Assembly: GCA_946965045.2 (NCBI GenBank)
Contig: OX337241.1
Span: 124,001-188,000 of the forward strand
Source of the DNA: Epithemia pelagica
Taxonomy: Eukaryota; Bacillariophyta; Bacillariophyceae; Surirellales; Surirellaceae
DNA length: 64,000 nucleotides
Direction of reading: 5' to 3'
In this document: positions 56,104 to 64,000 of the stretch, piece by piece
Position numbering within the stretch: the stretch's first letter is position 1
Layout: each line of letters begins with the position of its first letter
Program-made: the position numbers and the translations under genes
The notes under the pieces: generated by a model
What the model saw: only the letters and a program-made list of their open reading frames with translations
Told to the model about the DNA's origin: nothing
The model's database searches: none

Positions 56104-56850
56104 CAATCAACTCGTTGTTGGCAGCCATAGAGACTTTCCACCCAACACGCTACTAGTATAGAAATAAAAATAATGATAGATACAGATCCGATAACGAATC
56201 ACCGAGATAGTTGTATCGTGGTCATCCAATGTAGAGGATCATACGGACTGCAGTGCTGCACTGCCCAGTATGAATCGGGCAGACATTTTCACAGCAAGTT
56301 GTTCAAGTAGACAGATCCTGTCATTACAAGTATGCTTCCATTGTCGTCTTGTCGCCACTTGGTCCACTCACCTTGGATCTTGAGCAGGTAGTGAGGCAAC
56401 TAAAGCCTCTCGCTATGCAACGGATGGTACCTTATTCCGGTTTGGCCTGCGAGCCTGTGCGTGTCCCGTGGGGGAATTTCCGCCAACACCCCAGAATACT
56501 GCATATCCGTTATACAATTCCCTGTAGTCTGTTATTGAGAAACGGCGCTTGGAATTTACGCTCCAGAGTTCTCGAGATTCGGGTCGAATAGTCTACAGTA
56601 TGGAAGGTTGTTTCTATGGACGATGGGAACGAAAGACTCCAAGTCGTGTCTCGAACCATTCTCACTTCCGAATCCGTGCCGTCATCCGACCATGGTCCTC
56701 TCTCAATACAAGCAAGGCGGTGTCATAAATTACTTCTTGCCAAGAAATCACAAACGGCCCAATTCGTGAGACTTGGAATCCTTCTTGTCGTTTTCCATAA
56801 AATCATCATCATCATTCTTATTCACAAAACCGACCGATCGATCGACCATC
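56104..56850. other. Intergenic region before Gly/Cys-tail gene 4
   Basis: CCCAGAATACTGCATATCC at about 56490 is the third copy of the family's upstream block. No gene is seen. Confidence 0.45.
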
Positions 56851-57336
56851 ATGAGACTCTTTGCTTGGCGAACCACTCCAACCGACAACGACAATGACAA
56901 GAAAGTCGACACCACGGACCGTGTGCACAAGAAGAAGAAGAAGAAGAAGACTCCCATTGTCCCGACACGACAAGAACGACGACAGGCTCGTATCCAGGCC
57001 AAACAAGAACAACAGGCGCGTATTCAAGCCAATCAACGAGTGTTGGCCGAACGATCCAAGACCATGCCCAATGCCTATCGACAACAATTGGTTCAAAATC
57101 ATCACCAACGACTCCGGGCGGCGGTCCGACGACGACAACACCATCCTTCCAGTGCGACAAGAGGATATTCAGGGCATTCTCATTACCACAACATTCATTC
57201 TGCCAATCATTATCATCCTCATCATCATCATCACGCGGACGTTTGCACCAGTCCTTGCGATACCTTTGGTGGTGGCGGCGGGGGCGGATGTGGTGGTGGA
57301 GGATGTGGAGGCGGTGGTGGAGGAGGGTGTGACTAA
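56851..57336 (+). CDS. Gly/Cys-tail family protein 4
   Basis: 161 residues from MRLFAWRTTPTDND at 56851, in the context GACCATCATGAGACTC. Order: short head, Lys run (KKKKKKK), a Gln/Arg-rich helix (RQERRQARIQAKQEQQARIQ) similar to that of gene 3, RLRAAVRRRQHH, a His cluster (NHYHPHHHHHADVC), CTSPCDTF, then GGGGGGGCGGGGCGGGGGG and final Cys-Asp. This is the most complete member and defines the family plan: head, basic helix, His patch, Cys/Gly tail. The His and Cys clusters would suit metal binding, which is inference. No signal peptide seen. Confidence 0.65.
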   Translation: MRLFAWRTTPTDNDNDKKVDTTDRVHKKKKKKKTPIVPTRQERRQARIQAKQEQQARIQANQRVLAERSKTMPNAYRQQLVQNHHQRLRAAVRRRQHHPSSATRGYSGHSHYHNIHSANHYHPHHHHHADVCTSPCDTFGGGGGGGCGGGGCGGGGGGGCD

Positions 57337-57749
57337 CAACGACCTAGAGTACAACCATCCTCACAATTACTACTACGACAAAACACTACCACCATGTTCA
57401 TTCCCGACGACATTGTACAATATACTACTATACCGTATATCACACTCTAGAATGCTTTTAGACAAGGCTTTATATTCCATTGAAATCGAGAAACTATCCT
57501 GTTGTTGTGCAGCTTCTCTACTAGAAAGAACAACCAGTCGTAGAGTCACTCTGGAACGACCAGCCTTCAAAGGTGGTGCCCAACGGTCTGAAACCTTGCC
57601 ACTTCTCTGTCACTACTACCAAAGAACGGTTCTTGGACCGTGCTTGACTATAGGCATTGCGGTACGCAACTAGGAAACTGCAAATTAGATCAAACGCAAG
57701 AAGAGCACAGCAACATGAATTCGTCTCGGCCACGAGAGACCACGAAAGA

Positions 57750-58300
57750 TCATCGCTGTTCCAATCCCAAACAACACAACAGTAACAAGACAAAGGATGG
57801 ATTATTCATGGACCATTGACACACTCTCGTCCGACGACAAGACCAAGTTTCGTTCTTGTTCTGGTTGTTCTCGTCGATGGTGCCCAACGTTTGGAGCAAG
57901 GCTTCTTCCACTTTCGCACGTGTGTGCAACAAGTAGTGTCGGGTCCCTGCACTCTCTTGTCGAATGTCGGACGGATCACAAAAAGTACCACACCCAAACA
58001 CAAGGTTGAGAGAGAACGTCCACCCCATTGTCGGCCGTGACGCCGATATGGTCCATCTTTGCGTCACATTGGACAATGTCGTTGACGTTGTCCCTTGTTT
58101 TTTGCATGTAATTGTATAGTCCGTCTCGAATTGGGGCAGGCCACCACATTGTCCAACACACACTGTGACTGGAATGATTCAAGATGCGATCGCGTGGAGA
58201 CAAATGATTGGTGATTCCAACGAGCAACCAACCGAGCGGACCACAACAACTCTGTAATAGTAGGACAGGGAGAAACTTGTCGTCGTTGCTTCTCTTGTGG
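57750..58300 (-). pseudogene. Remnant of the EF-hand membrane protein family
   Basis: Fragments on the minus strand resemble the C-terminal half of the gene at 25264-27223: LDNVVACP against FDDVVACT, GVTADNGVD against CVTADNVVN, and IRQESAG against IREESGP. On the plus strand AGTGTCGGGTCC and CTCTTGTCGAATGT match AGTGTCGGGTCC and CTCCTCTCGAATGT of that gene. Frames are short and shifted, so it is a decayed dispersed copy 30 kb from the others. Confidence 0.5.
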
Positions 58301-58398
58301 TTTCCAAAACCCATGGTTTCCCATCATTCATTCACACCCTGCCAGCAGAGTCAGGCGTCACTCGACCACCGTCGGTCATGACTAGCCGCACGGTCGTG

Positions 58399-58489
58399 AT
58401 TCATGGGTATTCCCAAGAAGAGAACGATACGGGCCTACTACTAGTACCACGAGGCCCGTATCGGTATCTTCGGGGGAATACCCATGAAT
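58399..58489. repeat. Inverted repeat (hairpin), ~38-bp arms
   Basis: ATTCATGGGTATTCCC at 58399 pairs with GGGAATACCCATGAAT ending at 58489, and GATACGGGCCT pairs with AGGCCCGTATC nearer the loop. About 32 of 38 positions pair around a 15-bp loop. It could be a fold-back MITE fragment or a hairpin RNA precursor. Confidence 0.8.
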
Positions 58490-59388
58490 AGCGAACAAAC
58501 AAACGACTCGAAAGTCTTTTATACTACCGGGAGAAGAAGTGTTGATCCATGTGCGTAGTAGTTGGAGAGAAGAAGGTTCGAGTCGGAAATGATGAGCGAT
58601 GGACGGTGGGATTCCCCCGGCGGCGAACCACCAAACCTCTCGATTCCTCCACACTCGGGTCGTCGTCGTCGTCGTCGTCTGGGGGTTGTTTGTTGGTCGC
58701 CCTAGTAGAGTTGGAAGGATGGATCCCAACGCGCGCGCAAGAAGAATGGCAGCCACCAATAATACGAACGACGATTGTTGGTTAGAGCGCACCGAGTTTG
58801 TTGTTGTTGTTGTGGTTGTGGGTTTCCATGGAACCCGCCTTGTTGTTGGTTTGCGTTTGTGTGTGTGTGAGTGGCTCGTGGTTCGGATCAATGGGCCCAC
58901 CCCGTACATCACATGTATCATCCATCCATTAGTCCTTCCACGCTTGCCGCTTTTGTTACGAACAACTTGGAAGGGGCGAGCTTGTTCCGAGAATAGGACG
59001 ATACCATTATTGCCAAGACGAGCATGTCGTCGCCATGCTCTCTCGCTCGCCATTTGCATCGCTCATCGCCAACGCCTCTCTCATTCCCACTTCCCACCCA
59101 TATATCTGTTGCAGTTTGCGTCGTGTCATTAGCTCTCAAGGCTCAAGGTAGCTGTTCCTCGTAGGTCGACGGACTGACGGAGTCTGGCCTTCGAAGCCGG
59201 AACGATCAGCACGACGATGGCGCATATGATTCTGCGTTGCGCTATATAGACGCCCGTAGTCTCTTGCGTTCTTCTCTGTTGTACACCAATTCTCTCTAGA
59301 GGAGAGAACCGCCGGCCTGTGGCAGTTGGGTGATTATCCAGTTTTGGAAACGGAGTGTGTCAAGGTCACTATAATACTTGTCCAAAGC

Positions 59389-60918
59389 ATGAGCAGCAGC
59401 AACGACAACCACAAGGACGCTTCCTCGTCTCGCATGACGGTGCACTTGACCGTGACGGCCGCTGCGGGCAGTCCGCGAGTGGCCTTGGACTTACCAGACA
59501 ATTGCGATCAAATGACGAGTGCGCAATTGCGCGACAAGATTAGCCAAGTGACACACATTCCCCTGTCGCACCTCAAGGTGATTTATCGCGGACGACTCAT
59601 TCCATCACAAGACACGGATTGTGTTGTTTCGGAATTTCGCTTGGAACACGATTCCGTCTTGCATTGTTTGGGCAAACCACAACCACCGGCGTCCTCGGCC
59701 ACAATAGCAGAGGCAGCAGCAACGGCGAGTCCTACTCCAAGTGCGGCTACATTCTCAGACCCTTCTTCCAGTGCCGTTCCAGTCCCACCAACGCTCGCAG
59801 CAGCAGCACCGGCCACCACTGTTGCTGCTCCTAGTAGTACAGCAACAACCACTGCTACGACAACATCCTCCTCCTCCTCCTTAACGGCGGCCTTGGATCG
59901 CATGCGTCGGGCCGTGGCGAGTCCAGCCAGGTATGGAACCGCCTTGCAAACGCTCGTCAAGTTACTCGACAATATTGTGCAACATCCGCTGGAAGAAAAG
60001 TATCGTCGAATCAAGAGTACCAATGCCGCCTTTGCCAAACGACTGGGTCAAGTGCCTCATGGAACGGACGTCTTGCAAGCCGTGGGCTTTGCCTTGCAAC
60101 CCCACGAAACACCCCCCACCTACGTCTTGCACGCCAGTCCCCAAGCCTGGCCGCAAGTCTTGGACCATCAAGCGACCTTGCAACAAGCCTTGACCAAACA
60201 CGAACAAGAACAACAAGCGGCAACCGTGCCACCACCGGTACCACCCATGGGATCATCGTCATCCGCAATGGCGAATCCATTCTTGTCTTCATCGTTGGTG
60301 GGTGCTGGAGCAGGAGGAGGACTCGACCCCGCCGCGGCATCGAATTTGGCCAGTCAATTCTTATCCAATCCAGAAGCCTTGCAAGCCATGCTACAGGTAT
60401 GTGGTTGTTATCACTGTTTTTTTGTGGAATTGATTCGTTGGCATTCTCTCATGGCCATGGATTTCTTGTTTTGCTCACGCGCGTGCATTGTTTTGTTTGT
60501 TGCGTTACTCCTACGTTCTTTGTTCTATGATTAGAATCCCATGGTCCAAGAGCAAATGCGTCACCATCCGCAAATGGCCCAACTGGAACCCATGATTCAA
60601 CAACTGTCGAGCAATCCAGCCATGATGCAACAAATGGCACAATTGATGCAATCGCCGCAACTCCAAGCGCAATTGCAACAACACTTGCAGCAGCAACAAC
60701 AAACCATGAGTGGTGGCGGTGGCGGTCCCGCCATGCCCAATTTCCTGCCACCCAACATTCACACGGCACCGCCCTCCTCGTCCACTGCTGCCACGACAAA
60801 CAACAGCAATGCCACCACCAACAACAGCAACACTTCGAGTGGCCAAAGTGACAATGAATTGACAGAAGAAGAAATGATTGCCGAAGCCATTCGTCGATCT
60901 CTTCAGGATCAATCGTAA
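59389..60918 (+). CDS. Ubiquilin-like shuttle protein: UBL, PUB, STI1, UIM
   Basis: Exons 59389-60396 and 60535-60918 (intron GTATGT...GATTAG, 138 bp) encode 463 residues. Start at MSSSNDNHKD, the first ATG in frame. A ubiquitin-like domain spans about 16-96 (LKVIYRGRLIPSQDTDCVVS). An Ala/Pro/Thr linker leads to a PUB-type domain at about 167-255 (GTALQTLVKLLDNIVQHPLE; YRRIKSTNAAFAKRLGQVPH), which binds Cdc48/p97 tails. Two STI1/ubiquilin-type helical repeats follow (LSNPEALQAMLQNPMVQEQM; LSSNPAMMQQMAQLMQSP). The C-terminus is EEEMIAEAIRRSLQDQS, a ubiquitin-interacting motif. The set fits a shuttle between ubiquitinated clients, Cdc48 and the proteasome. Classical ubiquilins end in UBA and lack PUB, so this architecture is unusual. 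Confidence 0.8.
60397..60534 (+). other. Intron of the UBL-PUB gene
   Basis: A 138-bp GTATGT...GATTAG intron lies exactly within an STI1 repeat, joining AMLQ to NPMVQEQM in frame. Confidence 0.85.
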
Positions 60919-61368
60919 GAGAGAGAATCCTTTCCAGTATAATAACACAACACAAGTTTGTTTGGTATGCATTCGCCATGCCGAATTAGAGAGAGTGCAA
61001 AATAATTGTCTCCCCTACAACTCGAGTTTGTTGGGGAAGCATTCGCCATGCCGAATTCCTACTAGAGAGTTCAAACGTCTTGTTGGAACGTTTTATTAGT
61101 CTTATATACAATACAATCCTCTTTGTCTCTCTCATCTCTCTTTTCGCAAACAACAACAAGTATACAAGCCATCAGAATATATATACATAGCAAACATATT
61201 TTTCAAATCGCGTCTCGGTCGCACACAGACCACATCGGTCGTCATTCTCATCTCGTCATTGTCTCTTGAGAAAGATTGACGATGGTGGTGTTTCGTTCCG
61301 TCTCCCATCCTGGGGGAGTTGTTTTCATGCCCTGTCCTTGAAAGTCCTGGACGGCAAGAAGAAACTTG
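60919..61368. other. Convergent intergenic region with a 19-bp direct repeat
   Basis: GCATTCGCCATGCCGAATT occurs at 60969 and again at 61039, 70 bp apart, in the 3' region of the UBL-PUB gene. ATATATATACATAG at about 61186 is the only other notable tract. Confidence 0.6.
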
Positions 61369-63136
61369 TTATTGATTGATGGGACAATCGGATCCACAAC
61401 AAGTGCAACACGTTGTGGTATCACATGTCACTTCTTCTTCTCCATTTGCACTGCAATCAGTGGTTAAGAAATCGAGCAGACCCACCATGTGATTCAAACA
61501 CAGGGATGCGGGCATGGTCCCTTGCAAGTCGGTATCGTGCAAATACAAGCGTTGCAAACTATTGTGGGTGGTAAAGTCCGAGGGAATACTTCCCGTCAGG
61601 GCATTGTCGTACAACCACACTTGTTTCAAGGCGGTCAAACAGGCCAATTCCGTCGGAATGGTCCCCGTCAAACCACAGGATCCCATACTCAGGGATGTCA
61701 AATTGGTTTTCTGACCAATCGTGGGGGGAATGGTCCCCGTCAAGTTGGGATTGCCATCGGCCCAGACTTCTTGGAGGGCCTCAAAGTGATGCACGGCCAA
61801 CAAACTCGTGGCGACCGTCTCTCCCACATTGCAGTGATCTAAATACAAGAAGTAGAGTTTGGGCAAACTGGCCAAACTACTGGGAAGGGGACCGCCCTGC
61901 AAGTTCAAGCCACCCACATCCAAATATTCCAAGTCTTGCATGTTCGCAAACACGTCCTCATTCAATTGGCCCGTCAAGTAGGTGCCTTGCAAGGACAATT
62001 CTCGCAATTGCGTCAATTGAGACCATTCGGGAGGGAGCAACCACGTGGCGTCGGGACCGTCACTGCTGCTGCTGCTGCTGCTGGAATAGGAAATGGCATT
62101 GTCACCGAGATTCAAGACTTGCAATTGTGTCAATTCGCCCAACCACCAAACATTGGCTGGTCCGGCATTCCACAAGTAATTGCCTTCGACATCCATGACT
62201 TGGAGCGTATCTTTGAGAATGGTCAATTCAATCGGTAAGGATCCCATGAGTAAATTCTTGGCCAAGTTGAGTTCGAGGACCTGTCCATAGACCTGACCCG
62301 CACTGTCGGTCACGTCGTTGCTACACACGACACCGGGCCAGTCGCATTCATTGCCGGAAGTAGCATCCGCGGTCCATTTTTGCAACCATGGCATGCTAAA
62401 GTCGGTCGTAAAGGTAAAGACGACGGTATTGGTATACTCGGTCGCGACACCATTGCTGGCAAAGTACAAGCAACTTAGGGCATATCGTTGGGCCAAACGC
62501 CAATCCTCCATGTCGGTCGTGGCCGTCGCTTCGACGTAGCGCAAGGCTTGCATCACATACAAGCTCTCGTCGTGATCGGGAAAGGGCAAACCGCCTCGAT
62601 AGTCGCGGGTCAGCATGAGTTCAATGGCGGATTTAGAAGGCACCATGGTCGAGGGAGATTGAGATGGCACCATGCTTGGCACGGTCGTTGTGGGAGACGA
62701 GTGGTTAAAGATATCTGCAAGAAGAGCAACAACAACAACCACGACACAGTGAGGAACCAAACGAAACATGCGAAATTTATTTCAGATATCGTCTCCGCCA
62801 CGACAAGCATGTCTCAAAACCAAACTTGTACTCGATTGACGATGACAAATAGCACCTACCTCCATCCAACTGTCGGCGCTCGCTGCGGCGGATCGTTGGA
62901 CTCCCGTTCGTGTCGTTGGCCATGTTGTTGTTTTTCTGTGGTTTCGGCTCTACCAGTCCTTGTCTCGTCATTCCTGTAGATGACAGGGAACGATCTTGCC
63001 GTCGCAAGGAAGAAGGAGGCAGGTTCGATTCCATGTGCTGCGCCTGAATCAACAATGACGACCAAACCAGCAAGCAAATGGCGAGGAATCCACGGCGAAT
63101 GATTTGGTACGGCTCACACGAAAACAACAGGGTCAT
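61369..63136 (-). CDS. Secreted leucine-rich-repeat protein (diatom type)
   Basis: Two exons: complement(62860-63136) and complement(61369-62714). The intron is 145 bp, GTAGGT...CTTCTTGCAG, joining RRQLDG to DIFNHSSPTTT in frame, 540 residues. Without splicing a false start (MFRLVPHCVV) appears inside the intron. Exon 1 encodes a signal peptide (GFLAICLLVWSSLLIQAQ). Then comes a Ser/Pro-rich stalk, an N-terminal cap with CDWPGVVC near 215, and about 8-10 LRRs (LQVLNLGDNAIS; LRELSLQGTYLTGQL; LTSLSMGSCGLTGTIP; LKQVWLYDNALTGSIP), ending in a Cys-rich cap (CDTTTCCTCCGSDC). These proteins are common in diatoms and resemble plant LRR ectodomains. A cell-surface recognition or adhesion role is inferred. 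Confidence 0.8.
62715..62859 (-). other. Intron of the LRR gene
   Basis: Donor GTAGGT and pyrimidine-rich acceptor CTTCTTGCAG. Splicing provides the LRR exon with a signal peptide and keeps the frame. Confidence 0.75.
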
Positions 63137-64000
63137 GATTGTGGGAATGGTTGGTTCCAGTGCGCAAGTTGCAGTGTTTTTTAACCAGGGTGTGAAGAAA
63201 CCTCGGAGAGTGATTTTGTGAGGCCGACGACGAGCGAAAACTCCGTCTGACCCAACGACAATCGGATGAGGACAATGACCCTACCAATGGCCATAGTCAC
63301 TCGCATGCAAGATCCCTACTAATAATCTGGGTTTGAATGGAGCTATTCTGGTGTACTGTGTACGAGCTCGTAATAGCTCTGGAGAACTACAAGTCAGTAG
63401 ATTTACGGTATTGTAGAGCCTTGTAGCTACTCTACCATTTTCACAGAAGAAGGGATCAAGCATCCAGCATCCAGCTCTTGAACGATAAGCCCAATAAAAC
63501 TGAAGCCGACAGGAGATCAGAGCCAGCCATTGACCTATACTATTGCCCTCAGATACATAGACAAAGGTTTTTTCTCATGTTTTGCGAATAAGAGAAATCG
63601 TCGATTGACCATGCTGAAGGGCGAGGCCCAAAGTTTCAAACTTGAGAAGACCAGAGAAACGAAATCGACCCAACCATGATAAACGTCGTACAAAACGAGG
63701 CCCTTCGAGATGGAATCAACGTCATGGATGCCTCGTTCGATGGAATGTGCTGTGTGTCCAAGGCAGTTCACGTGTTGAGGCCCAAAGTTTCAAACTGCCA
63801 AAGGACATTGACCCAATCATGGTGAACCAACGGTCGGTGTTATACATGCCTTCAATCTAACAACAGAGGCTCCCATGGAGGAGCACTCCCTACCACTTCC
63901 TTCCAATCGATGGGACAAAGTGTCAAGACCTTTTGGGACAGCATCGACTCCATCTGACTTGTCCCAGTGAGATCTCTGGCTTTCTGCGTTCGTGGTTTCA
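63137..64000. other. Intergenic region to window end, with a diverged tandem repeat
   Basis: GAGGCCCAAAGTTTCAAAC starts at 63623 and again at 63777 (period 154), followed by similar GACCCAA.CATG.T.AAC runs, a diverged tandem pair. No gene is supported. The end of the window shows no clear frame. Confidence 0.5.

Larger units (their letters stand above)
57337..59388. other. Intergenic region with a gene remnant and a fold-back repeat
   Basis: This holds the decayed EF-hand-protein remnant (about 57750-58300, minus) and the inverted repeat at 58399-58489. Downstream are (GTC)n and TTG-rich runs (58659-58690, 58797-58816). A 225-codon antisense frame crosses the inverted repeat and is not credible. 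Confidence 0.5.

Noticed and set aside
58382-59059. 225-codon minus-strand frame
   Set aside because: It runs through an inverted repeat and triplet repeats, has no ordered segment and lacks homologous feel; treated as chance.
62586-62769. ATG at 62769 as the LRR gene start
   Set aside because: It lies inside a well-formed GTAGGT...TTGCAG intron; splicing to an upstream exon with its own signal peptide explains the gene better (kept only as an isoform idea).

Overview
The window looks like nuclear DNA of a diatom (photosynthetic stramenopile). Four predicted proteins (TatB-like, PsbA/D1-like, a FAD oxidoreductase and a cyclin-like protein) begin with a signal peptide followed by an ASAFAP-type motif with Phe at the cleavage site, the entry code for complex red-lineage plastids. 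Introns are short GT-AG introns of about 70-250 bp. Many proteins carry long Gln, Thr, Ser or Asn tracts, and one is a secreted LRR protein of the diatom type. The species cannot be named from sequence alone. No rRNA, convincing tRNA or CRISPR array was seen.

Layout. 0-16 kb: a Ser/Thr-rich protein, an unrecognised acidic protein, a large 2OG-Fe(II)-oxygenase-like protein, a SETD9-like SET-domain protein, a PHO80-like cyclin with a plastid-type presequence, and a secreted proline-rich protein. 18-22 kb: a long low-complexity protein ending in a conserved module with a PP1-docking-like motif, then a plastid TatB/Hcf106-like gene. 22.9-28 kb: a gene for a membrane protein with an EF-hand, disrupted by a perfect 127-bp tandem duplication, next to a badly decayed paralogue and noncoding repeats. 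28.4-30.5 kb: a plastid-type transhydrogenase-like gene with two in-frame stops. 31-35 kb: a giant PPR protein. 36-42.9 kb: mobile DNA, comprising a transposase-like gene, a 1.5-kb element with long inverted repeats, and a 711-bp MITE. 42.9-47.5 kb: three tandem paralogues of a three-helix membrane protein. 50-51.5 kb: a psbA gene with nuclear features. 52.8-57.3 kb: four tandem members of an unrecognised family with Gly/Cys tails ending Cys-Asp. 59-63 kb: a UBL-PUB-STI1-UIM shuttle protein and an LRR protein.

The main discoveries are: (1) a nuclear-type psbA with bipartite plastid presequence and spliceosomal intron, every key D1 ligand retained, but a TAA at the codon for Gln261; (2) an exact 127-bp tandem duplication containing AGGT, which would work as a newly born intron because removing one period restores a 610-aa frame; (3) the Gly/Cys-tail tandem family; (4) a MITE insertion proven by the empty site in a neighbouring paralogue. 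Several genes carry single lesions (stops, a homopolymer indel), so sequencing error, haplotype pseudo-alleles and true decay must be separated before function is concluded.
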